Program-made: the position numbers and the translations under genes | Shown here: piece after piece, positions 19,863 to 26,888 of the stretch | Layout of the letters: each line of letters begins with the position of its first letter | Numbering within the stretch: position 1 is the first letter of the stretch | Assembly (NCBI RefSeq): GCF_024198235.1 | Contig: NZ_JAKCFB010000033.1 | Coordinates: forward strand, 1-64,000 | DNA length: 64,000 nucleotides | Origin: Myxococcus dinghuensis | Lineage (GTDB): Bacteria > Myxococcota > Myxococcia > Myxococcales > Myxococcaceae | Reading direction: 5' to 3' | Notes under the pieces: generated by a model | The model's input: only the letters and a program-made list of their open reading frames with translations | Database searches by the model: none | Told to the model about the DNA's origin: nothing

Positions 19863-20927
19863 GTGAAACGCGCCGTCAAGCTCATCGCCAGCCTCCTGGT
19901 CACCGTCCTCTTCCTCTGGTGGGCCTTCCGGGACACCGACTGGAGCACCCAGCTCGCCAGCCTCCGGTCGGCGAACTATGCGTGGCTCGCGCCGTACCTC
20001 CTGTGCCTGGTGGGCATCCACGTCGCCCGCACCCTGCGCTGGGGCTGCCTGCTGTCGGGGCTGGAGCGGGTGCCCTTCCGCAAGCTCAACGAGGCCTCTG
20101 GCATCGGCTTCATGATGCTGCTGGTGCTGCCCTTCCGCCTGGGGGAGTTCGCCCGGCCCTTCCTCATCGCCCAGCGCAGCTCCATCCGGCGCAGCGCGGC
20201 GATGACGTCGGTGGTGCTCGAGCGCATCGTCGACGGCCTGTTCGTCGCCGCGTCCATGCGCGTGCTGCTCTTCTTCGTCCCCAACGAGACGCCGGAGGTG
20301 CGCTACGTCAAGCTGGGCTCGTGGCTGATGTTCGCCGTGTTCGGCGGCGGACTGGCCTTCCTGCTGTTCGGGCTGTGGCAGCAGGAGCGCACGGTGCGGC
20401 TGGTGCGCTCGACGGTGGGCCGCTTCGCGCCGGCGTTGGCCGACAAGGTCGCCGACGTCGTGGACACCTTCGTGGGGGCCATGCGGCAGTTGCCGGGCGG
20501 CCGACAGGTGGCGCTCTTCTTCGTCTACACGGTGGTGTACTGGGGCGTGAACGGGTTCGGGATGATGCTCCTGGCCAACGCGTTCGACTGCTCCACGGTC
20601 GCCCCGGGCGCCACGTGCCAGCCCATGAACCTGTCGCTGTTCCAGGCCTACGTGGTGCTGTGCGTGCTGGTGGTCGGGGTGATGATTCCCGCGGCGCCGG
20701 GGATGATGGGGACCTTCCAGGCGGCCTGCAAGGTGGGGCTCAGCCTCTTCCTGCCGGCGGCGGTGGTGAACGCCAGCGGGCTGGCCTACGCGAACGTGCT
20801 GTGGTTCGCGCAGACGGCGCAGCAGATCATCTTCGGCCTCGTCCTCATGTCCCTGGGGCACATGTCCTTCCGCGACATCGCGGGCAAGCTGGACAAGGAA
20901 GGGCAGGCCGCGGCTCCCAGCGCGTGA
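19863..20927 (+). CDS. LPG synthase TM-domain (UPF0104) membrane protein
   Basis: 354 residues with about eight hydrophobic segments. Signature stretches match the lysylphosphatidylglycerol synthase transmembrane/UPF0104 family: AWLAPYLLCLVGIHVARTLRW, LVLPFRLGEFARP, TSVVLERIVDGLFV and IPAAPGMMGTFQAA. The family includes flippase-like domains; no soluble aminoacyl-transferase domain is attached, so lipid transport is likelier than synthesis. The start is GTG 19863; the frame is open upstream, but that part overlaps the phosphatase gene. Confidence 0.85.
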   Translation: MKRAVKLIASLLVTVLFLWWAFRDTDWSTQLASLRSANYAWLAPYLLCLVGIHVARTLRWGCLLSGLERVPFRKLNEASGIGFMMLLVLPFRLGEFARPFLIAQRSSIRRSAAMTSVVLERIVDGLFVAASMRVLLFFVPNETPEVRYVKLGSWLMFAVFGGGLAFLLFGLWQQERTVRLVRSTVGRFAPALADKVADVVDTFVGAMRQLPGGRQVALFFVYTVVYWGVNGFGMMLLANAFDCSTVAPGATCQPMNLSLFQAYVVLCVLVVGVMIPAAPGMMGTFQAACKVGLSLFLPAAVVNASGLAYANVLWFAQTAQQIIFGLVLMSLGHMSFRDIAGKLDKEGQAAAPSA

Positions 20928-20935
20928 GGTGTCTT

Positions 20936-20969
20936 CCGGAAGGCCGCGCGTCACGCGGGCGGCCTCCGG
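20936..20969. terminator. Hairpin between convergent genes
   Basis: CCGGAAGGCCGC-type left arm (20936-20947) pairs with GCGGCCTCCGG (20959-20969), leaving a short internal mismatch. It separates the membrane protein gene from the convergent lipoprotein gene. Confidence 0.5.
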
Positions 20970-20984
20970 GACGGGCGCCGAGGA

Positions 20985-21449
20985 CTACGGCGCGGGCGTG
21001 GTGGCCGTCGGCTGCTCCGCGTCGGCCGAGTCGCCCGCCACGGCGTTCTTCACCTTCTTCACCGCGCCGGACGGGTCGATGTTGCCCTTGAAGGTGCCGA
21101 AGGGGGTGTCGATCTCCTGCTCGCTGCGCGCCTCCGCGTCGTAGCCCTCCGGCGCGCACAGCGCCTTGGAGGTGGAGCGGACGGAGACGATGGGCGTGTC
21201 CACCGACGTGCGCTCCTCCGTCGTGGCCTTGGTGACGAGCTTGTCGTCGCGCATGAGCACGCAGCGATCGTCGCCGTAGTACCAGGCGGTGGACTTGTCG
21301 GGGAACTCCTGCGCCCGGCTGGGGCCGGAGCCCATGGCCTCCACGACCTGCTGCGAGGTCATGCCCGGGTAGAGCTTGTGGAAGCCGCCCGAACTCGCGC
21401 AGCCCGTGGCGGCAACGGCGAGCGCGGCGGTGAGGAGGAGGGTTCGCAT
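20985..21449 (-). CDS. Small lipoprotein, SmpA/OmlA-like N-terminal part
   Basis: 154 residues. Lipobox ATGC with Cys17, then LYPGMTSQQVVEAMG, which resembles the start of SmpA/OmlA (BamE-like) domains that fold as small beta-alpha modules. The second half is Ala/Thr-rich. Function unknown; probably an outer-membrane-anchored protein. The BamE relation is suggestive only. Confidence 0.7.
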   Translation of the reverse strand: MRTLLLTAALAVAATGCASSGGFHKLYPGMTSQQVVEAMGSGPSRAQEFPDKSTAWYYGDDRCVLMRDDKLVTKATTEERTSVDTPIVSVRSTSKALCAPEGYDAEARSEQEIDTPFGTFKGNIDPSGAVKKVKNAVAGDSADAEQPTATTPAP

Positions 21450-21533
21450 GGGGTGTGGAACTCCTGGGAAACGAGGAGTCCCGAGCCTACCCCGCGCGGG
21501 TTGCCAGCCTCCAGGTAGGGGCTGGTGAGACGC

Positions 21534-21704
21534 TCAGAGCTCCTGATCCAACCAGCGGACGATGGCGTCGCGGATGGACGTGGGGCGCTCACCCGCGAGC
21601 GGTGTGCGCGGCGGGCGCGGGGCGTCCACATCGCGTACGAGCACGGGGAGCGGTGCCTCGCGCAGGCGCGGCATGAGGCCGCGCACCGGCGTGGACAGCC
21701 TCAC
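21534..21704 (-). CDS. 56-residue ORF translationally coupled to RHH gene
   Basis: 56 residues starting at GTG 21704, which overlaps the TGA of the upstream RHH gene by three bases (GTGA-type coupling). About 50 of its 56 codons end in G or C, as real genes here do. The sequence begins VRLSTPVRGLMPRLREAP and ends IVRWLDQEL; it is basic then acidic, with no known motif. The RHH-first order and overlap recall antitoxin-toxin pairs, but no toxin family is recognised. Confidence 0.5.
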   Translation of the reverse strand: MRLSTPVRGLMPRLREAPLPVLVRDVDAPRPPRTPLAGERPTSIRDAIVRWLDQEL

Positions 21705-21958
21705 GAGTTGCCCTCGGGCTTGGCGGGCGCGCGGCCGTACTTGCCGAGCAGGTCCTCCACGGCCTCGCGCAGGTACTCGCTCTGGTGGATGCGCGTGCGG
21801 CGGGCCAGCTCGCGCAGCTTCTGCACCTGCTCCTCGGGGACGAGGACGTGGGTGGAGACGATATCGGCCTCGGGACCGCGCGCGTCGACGGTCGCCTCGC
21901 TGGCCACCGGCGACGGGGAAAGCTCGGGGCTCAGGGGGCTGGCGTTTCCATCCTGCAT
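21701..21958 (-). CDS. Ribbon-helix-helix DNA-binding protein
   Basis: 85 residues. A disordered 35-residue N-terminus precedes a ribbon-helix-helix domain, STHVLVPEEQVQKLRELARR then IHQSEYLREAVEDLL. RHH proteins dimerise and bind short DNA repeats; many are antitoxins or plasmid and metabolic repressors. A strong AGGAGG lies seven bases before ATG 21958. It is likely autoregulatory with the overlapping 56-residue ORF. Confidence 0.8.
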   Translation of the reverse strand: MQDGNASPLSPELSPSPVASEATVDARGPEADIVSTHVLVPEEQVQKLRELARRTRIHQSEYLREAVEDLLGKYGRAPAKPEGNS

Positions 21959-22188
21959 GGGGGTTCCTCCTGACGTGGCGCTGCTACAGGCCGCTACCGA
22001 CCTGTCCGGGCATTAGGGGGGCGGTCTGCCACTCCGTCAACAAAAGCGCCGGCCGGTGACAGGCCCTCCACGCCCACACACGTCGCGGGTGTGGCCCGTC
22101 CCATGTCACCCGCTTGGCACCTCACTCTGTCCGGGTGCTCAAGCTACTGTGGCTTTTCGCAGTATCCATTCTTGACGGGAGCATCGTG

Positions 22189-23577
22189 ATGAAACTTCGA
22201 GGACTGGCGCTGGCGTGTCTGGGGGCAGTTGCGTTCACGGGCTGTGGTGAATCCGCGGGAGACGTCGCGGTCGACGAGCAGGTCGGGGTATCCGAGGCCG
22301 CGGCGACGGCGACGCGCATCTACGCGACGGAGGCCTCGCTGGAGCTGAGCTTCGAGACGATGGGGACGTTCGAGACGCGCGAAGGCGTCCGTTCGCTCAT
22401 CCTCCACGCGACGGCGAACCGCTATCTGCAGAACGTGTTCAGCTTCGTCCCGGACGACGCGTTCGGGAAGGCGAACATCATCAGCGAGCGCCGCTTCGAG
22501 GTGGTGCTGCCCGAGGGGCACGAGCTGAACAGCATCCTCTCCGGCCTGCCGCTGTTCATCAGCGTCAACACCTTCACGGGTACGCCGACGAGCTACACGG
22601 CGAAGATCGAGGTGTTCCCGCGCTTCTTCGACTTCCGCGGCGCCAGCTCCGTCTACATCGAGGAGGCGGTGGACCCGGTCTACGTGGTGCACGGTGGGGA
22701 CAACCTCATCTACCGTGGCCGGGCGAACGTCCTGGCGGACTCGCTGGCGGTGTCGGCGGAGGACGGGATTCCGCAGGTGTCGCGCGTGGACGCGGACACG
22801 TTCAAGCTGGACTGGACGTACACGGCGGTGAAGCAGGCCATGGACCCGCACACCACGCCGCTGACCTTCACCGCGAGCACCGCGGGTGGGCAGTCGGTGC
22901 AGAAGACGGCGCGGCTGGTGGCGCGCGTGACGTCGCTGGCGCTGACCACGGACGACCCGTACCAGGTCTGGCCGTCGCCGCCGTGCCTGCCGGAGGTCTA
23001 CACCTGCATCCACTCGAAGCCGGCGGGCACGACGGACTTCGGTGACTGTGGGTCGAACCGCCAGGTGTCGCGCTGTATGTACGTGGCGAACCTGTGTGAG
23101 GTGTCGCCGGCCGCGGCCCTGTCGCTGACGCCGGTCGACGCCTCGTCGCTGTCTCCGGCCATCGCGGCGTGGAACGCGGGCTCGAACAACGGCGCGTGGC
23201 ACCACCTGGAGCCCATCGACGCGTACAGCACGCCGGCGTGCACGAACCCGCCCGCGACCATCCAGGCGGTCATGGAGGAGGTCCACGGTGGGCTGTCGCA
23301 GCAGTACCAGGGCTTCCCGGCCATCGAGGACGGCGTCTTCACCAACCGCGCGGGCCTGTCGCAGAGCGTGTTCTTCGAGAACGGCTACTACGGCAACGGC
23401 GTGGCGCTGCTCGCGGCGATCGACGCGTACGCCGGTGGCGGCAACGTCCAGGCGTGGATCGCCGACTACGAGGTGCCGTGCCACAACTGCCACCAGTTCA
23501 ACAAGGTGGCCGTCCTGTTCTACCCGTCGAGCGGCAAGGTGCTCGTGCTCCAGGGGTACACGGGCTACGACTCGTGA
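22189..23577 (+). CDS. Exported lipoprotein with one CxxCH motif
   Basis: 462 residues. Lipobox FTGC (Cys19) after MKLRGLALA. The N-terminal half is beta-rich and may be an immunoglobulin-like domain; the second half carries several Cys (PPCLPEVYTC, CMYVANLC). A single CHNCH heme-c-type motif occurs at 431-435 near the end. No family is recognised. ATG 22189 has GGGAG seven bases upstream; the open frame extends to 22114 but lacks a signal sequence there. A strong hairpin ends the unit. Confidence 0.75.
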   Translation: MKLRGLALACLGAVAFTGCGESAGDVAVDEQVGVSEAAATATRIYATEASLELSFETMGTFETREGVRSLILHATANRYLQNVFSFVPDDAFGKANIISERRFEVVLPEGHELNSILSGLPLFISVNTFTGTPTSYTAKIEVFPRFFDFRGASSVYIEEAVDPVYVVHGGDNLIYRGRANVLADSLAVSAEDGIPQVSRVDADTFKLDWTYTAVKQAMDPHTTPLTFTASTAGGQSVQKTARLVARVTSLALTTDDPYQVWPSPPCLPEVYTCIHSKPAGTTDFGDCGSNRQVSRCMYVANLCEVSPAAALSLTPVDASSLSPAIAAWNAGSNNGAWHHLEPIDAYSTPACTNPPATIQAVMEEVHGGLSQQYQGFPAIEDGVFTNRAGLSQSVFFENGYYGNGVALLAAIDAYAGGGNVQAWIADYEVPCHNCHQFNKVAVLFYPSSGKVLVLQGYTGYDS

Positions 23578-23597
23578 GCTGAGGCGGGTGTGAAGAG

Positions 23598-23632
23598 GAA
23601 GGCTCCGCTTCCCTCGTGGGAGCGGGGCCTTC
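23598..23632. terminator. Bidirectional terminator between lipoprotein gene and pseudogene
   Basis: 15-bp stem with two wobble-compatible positions: left arm 23598-23612 (GAAGGCTCCGCTTCC) and right arm 23618-23632, with a 5-nt loop. It sits between two convergent units. Confidence 0.65.
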
Positions 23633-23637
23633 GTCGT

Positions 23638-24061
23638 TCATGGTGCGCGTGCTGCGGCGCGGGTGAGGGCGCGGAAGGTCAGGGCGGTGGTGGCGCCGTA
23701 GACCCAATGGGCGGCGAGCGCGGCGAGGTGGCCGCTCCCGGTGTCTCCCGCGCGGGCGCGGAGAGCTCGAGGGCGGGGACGGCGAACTCGTCGCCCGCGA
23801 GGAAGAGGGCGGTGCCGAGTCCCAGGCCCGAGCGCCCGGGCGGGCGGCGGCTGCGCGACATGAGGGCGCCGTAGATGGCCCCCCAGAAGGTGCCGTAGCC
23901 GTAGTGGACGAGGTTGCCGAGCTGCTGCTTGCGGCGTCCCTCGACTTCGATGCCCAAGGGGAGGAGGGCCATGCGCGCGGCCTTCTCTGTGGCGGGCGTG
24001 AGCCGAGCAGGCCCGAAGCGGCTCCGAAGGCGATGTCGCGAAGGGGGGACGCGTGCTCCAT
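23638..24061 (-). pseudogene. Frameshifted small membrane-like protein gene
   Basis: Coherent protein sequence is spread over three minus-strand frames in order. ATG 24061 opens MEHASPLRDIAFGAASGLLG. Near 24000 the sense switches to TPATEKAARMALLPLGIEVEG, QQLGNLVHYGYGTFWGAIYG and LGLGTALFLAGDEFAVPALE. Near 23740 it switches again to GHLAALAAHWVYGATTALTF and ends at the stop 23638-23640. Joined, these give a protein of about 140 residues with several hydrophobic helices. At least two indels break it, so it is a pseudogene unless they are sequencing errors. The intact function is not known to me. Confidence 0.7.
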
Positions 24062-24184
24062 GGGGTGAGACCTCCGGGATGGGGCGTCCGAGACGACAGG
24101 ACCTCCCGGTGGAGGTGGGCATGGGCTGAGGTGGCAGCAGGGGGCGGCCGGCGCCTCGCCTGGGGTTGGCGAAGGGGAGGGCGC

Positions 24185-24224
24185 AAAAGAAAACCCCGGA
24201 ATCACTCGAGGAGTGACTCCGGGG
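24185..24224 (-). terminator. Intrinsic terminator of the tRNA gene
   Basis: On the minus strand CCCCGGAGTCACTC pairs with GAGTGATTCCGGGG around a 3-nt loop, followed by TTTTCTTTT. This is a classic Rho-independent terminator just past the tRNA 3' end. Confidence 0.85.
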
Positions 24225-24228
24225 CTTG

Positions 24229-24302
24229 TGGCCAGGGTCGGACTTGAACCGACTACCTGCGGATTATGAGACCGCCGCTCTAACCAGGTGAGCTACCTGG
24301 CC
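24229..24302 (-). tRNA. tRNA-Met (anticodon CAT), tRNA-Ile2 possible
   Basis: A 74-nt cloverleaf including the discriminator base: acceptor GGCCAGG/CCTGGCC, D-stem GCTC/GAGC, anticodon stem GCGGT/TCCGC with loop CTCATAA (anticodon CAT), T-stem GTCGG/CCGAC with loop TTCAAGT, discriminator A. CCA is not encoded (CAA follows). Position 31-39 is a U-U mismatch. The D-stem and loops are elongator type, not initiator; a lysidine-modified Ile tRNA has the same anticodon and cannot be excluded from the gene sequence. Confidence 0.9.
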
Positions 24303-24574
24303 GTAAGTCGTAACCTACGGCTTTTACTACGGAACTTCCAGTACTTCCTGACCACGCCCCCTGGGAGACCGACTTCGTCCAGCAGGGAGGATGACTCAAG
24401 GTGCCGAGTCACGGGGCGGCTCTATACCACATGCGTTTCCGAGGGCAATGGGATCGCGAAGGGAGGCGATGCACATTGTGGCGCTGGCGTGTACTGGGGC
24501 CTGGACGCGCCTCCGTTGGCCCTTTGACAGGGGCTTGTTAGAGCCTGGGACCTCCACCGCCGAAGGGAGCTGCC

Positions 24575-25579
24575 ATGGCGTCGCGCACAGGAACCTCGGG
24601 GAGCGCCTCCGAATCGCGGATGCACCTGCTCGACCGGTTCATCAGCGCCCGCGTGAGCGCCTCGCTGTTCTCCGAGGGCTGGGGGGACGAGGCCGCCCTG
24701 ACGGGCCCCTCGTTGATGTCGCATCTGTGTCCGGAGGTTCGTCCGCTCGAGGTCCGGTGGGCGAGGCCCCTGACGCAGGGGAGGCGCCTGGTGGTGGATG
24801 GGTTCTTCGACTCGCCCTGTCCCTTGCTCCCGCAGGAGGTTCGACAGGGACATCTGCGGCGCATCTCCGCGAAGCCGGGGCCCGTTCGGGGGGCCTGCGT
24901 CATCCTCGCCGCGTCGCGGGACGAGGGATATTTCCTCCGCTCGTGGCTGTTCGCGCCGCTCGCCGAGCAGGGGATCGATGTCTTCCTGCTGGAGAACCCC
25001 TACTACGGCGTCCGGCGCGCGCTGGGCCAGCGGGGGCCGCACGTTCGCACCGTCAGCGACCAGCTCACCATGAACCTGGCCACCATCGAAGAGGCGCGCT
25101 CCTTCGTGGCCTTCGCGAAGGCGCAGGGCTACGAGCGTGTCGCCGTCGCCGGTTACAGCATGGGGGGCTTCATGGCCGCGCTGACCGCCGCGACACTGCC
25201 CATGCCGGTGGGCGTCGCCGCGCTCGCTGCGGGAGCGTCACCCGCGCCCGTGTTCACGCGAGGGGCCCACTCCCGCTCCGTGAACTTCCGCGCGCTGTCA
25301 CTCTCGACGAGCGAAGGTGAGGCCCGCACCCGGTTGGCCAGCATCCTCGATGCCGCGAGTGCCCGCACGCTGCCGCCGCCTCCGCAGCCGGACGCGGCCG
25401 TCATCGTCGCCTGTGCGAAGGACGGCTTCGTGCCCCTCGCCGAGGCGCAGACCCTGCACGCGCACTGGGCGGGCAGCGAGCTGCGCATCCTCGACGCTGG
25501 CCATATCTCCGCCGTCTTCACGGAGGGCCCCGCGTTGCGCAAGGCCATCCGCGATGCCATCGACCGAGTGCGTGTGTAG
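24575..25579 (+). CDS. Alpha/beta hydrolase (ABHD18-like)
   Basis: 334 residues. The alpha/beta hydrolase core is clear: strand CVILAASRDEGYFLRSW, then nucleophile elbow GYSMGG, an acid in ACAKDGFVPL and the catalytic His in LDAGHISAVF. The overall arrangement, with an N-terminal helical region and a long insertion, resembles the ABHD18/DUF2048 group. The substrate is unknown. ATG 24575 follows GGGAGCTGCC. It is divergent from the tRNA gene across 272 bp where I see no other feature. Confidence 0.82.
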   Translation: MASRTGTSGSASESRMHLLDRFISARVSASLFSEGWGDEAALTGPSLMSHLCPEVRPLEVRWARPLTQGRRLVVDGFFDSPCPLLPQEVRQGHLRRISAKPGPVRGACVILAASRDEGYFLRSWLFAPLAEQGIDVFLLENPYYGVRRALGQRGPHVRTVSDQLTMNLATIEEARSFVAFAKAQGYERVAVAGYSMGGFMAALTAATLPMPVGVAALAAGASPAPVFTRGAHSRSVNFRALSLSTSEGEARTRLASILDAASARTLPPPPQPDAAVIVACAKDGFVPLAEAQTLHAHWAGSELRILDAGHISAVFTEGPALRKAIRDAIDRVRV

Positions 25580-25609
25580 CCGGACCGGAGGCGCGGCGTC
25601 CGGCTACAC
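25574..25609. terminator. Strong hairpin between convergent hydrolase and efflux operon
   Basis: Perfect 11-bp inverted repeat, GTGTAGCCGGA at 25574-25584 and its complement at 25599-25609, loop 14 nt. The left arm contains the TAG stop of the hydrolase gene. Confidence 0.6.
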
Positions 25610-25619
25610 GTCCTGACGC

Positions 25620-26888
25620 TCACTGCGCGGTGGGCAGGGCGTCCAGTCCGGAGGCGAACAGGACCGCGGCCTCCGCCTGCTTCACGGCCTCGCACTGCTG
25701 GAGGTGGAGCACGCGCATGTCCTTGAGCGAGCGCAGCGCGTCGAGCAGCTCCAGGATTCCGCCGCGTCCCTCGCGATAGGCGTCCTCGGCCATCTTCCGT
25801 ACCGTGGGCAGTCGCTCGACCACGTCCTTGTCCAGTCGCGCGAGCGCCTCCTTCCGCTTCACGAGCACGGCATGGGCGCGCGTCAGCTCCGCGTGTGCCT
25901 CCGCCAACTCCGCGTCCATCGTGCGGGACTCGGCTTCGACCTCCGCGGAAGCTCGCGCGATGGCGCCCTGGTTGCGGTCGAACAAGGGGAGGGGAAGCCC
26001 GATGCCGACGTAGCCCAGGGTGCTCTTCTCGTGGCGCGTGAACAGGAGTCCGGCGGCGATGGACGGGATGGGCAGCCCCTCCCGACGCGCCACCTTCAGC
26101 CCGCCCCGGGCCACCTCCTGCCGCTCCCTCGCCGCGACGAGCGACGGCCGCTGTTGCTGGCTCGTCTCCCAGAGCGTCTCCAAGGGCGGCGCCTCTCCCG
26201 TCGATCGCAGCGTCCCTTCCGCGTGCGGACTCCAGTTCGGAATCCCCAGCAGTCCGGCGAGCTTCCCCGAGGCGTCGTCCACGCTGGCGCGGGCGTTCAT
26301 CACCTCGACCTCCAGCGTCCGCCCCTCCAGTTCGATGCGCTCCACGTCATAGCGGCTGGAGTCACCCGCGGCGGCCCGCCCCTTCACCACCTTCTCCACG
26401 CGGCCCAGGTCCTGCGACATCTCCTCCAGGACGCGCAGCTCCTCCTGGCTCGCGAGCAGGGACGCGAAGGCCTCTCGGATGGAGAGCGCCCGCTCCGCGA
26501 GCGAGGCCTTCACGCGCGCATGCTCGGCGGCCACGCTCCGGTCGGCGAGATCACGCTTCGCCCCCCGCTGCCCGAAGAGGAGCAGCGGTTGCTCCACCGT
26601 GAACTGGTGGGTGATGGCCGAGCCGGTGTTGACGCCCGTCGCGAGCATCTGGGAGCTGTAGCTGAGCGACGGGTTCGGGAGCAGGCCCGCCGCGACACGG
26701 TCCGCCTCCGTCACGGCCACGCGCGAGCGCTCCGCGGTGGCCCAGGGGCTGCTCGTCGCGAGCAGCTCCAAGGCTTGTTCGAGGGTGACATGGTCCGGAG
26801 GTCGCGAGGCCTGTGTCGCCTCCTGCGCCATCGCACTGCCCGAGGCCAGGGTGAGCCACAGCGTCGTCATCGAGATGAACCGCTTCAT
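25620..26888 (-). CDS. czcC: TolC-family outer membrane channel of a CzcCBA-type pump
   Basis: 422 residues. A signal peptide ends near SGSAMA-QEA (residue 22). The rest is helical with two repeated outer-membrane-efflux-protein units; typical stretches include LEQALELLATSSP, ELRVLEEMSQDLGRVEKVV and GYVGIGLPLPLFDRNQGAIARA. This is the outer membrane component that joins the RND pump and periplasmic adaptor. Its start overlaps the end of czcA by four bases, so the operon is czcB-czcA-czcC in transcription order. Confidence 0.9.
   Translation of the reverse strand: MKRFISMTTLWLTLASGSAMAQEATQASRPPDHVTLEQALELLATSSPWATAERSRVAVTEADRVAAGLLPNPSLSYSSQMLATGVNTGSAITHQFTVEQPLLLFGQRGAKRDLADRSVAAEHARVKASLAERALSIREAFASLLASQEELRVLEEMSQDLGRVEKVVKGRAAAGDSSRYDVERIELEGRTLEVEVMNARASVDDASGKLAGLLGIPNWSPHAEGTLRSTGEAPPLETLWETSQQQRPSLVAARERQEVARGGLKVARREGLPIPSIAAGLLFTRHEKSTLGYVGIGLPLPLFDRNQGAIARASAEVEAESRTMDAELAEAHAELTRAHAVLVKRKEALARLDKDVVERLPTVRKMAEDAYREGRGGILELLDALRSLKDMRVLHLQQCEAVKQAEAAVLFASGLDALPTAQ

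Noticed and set aside
22100-22140. Sigma54-like TTGGCAC near the exported lipoprotein gene
   Set aside because: The -12 GC is not at the required distance.
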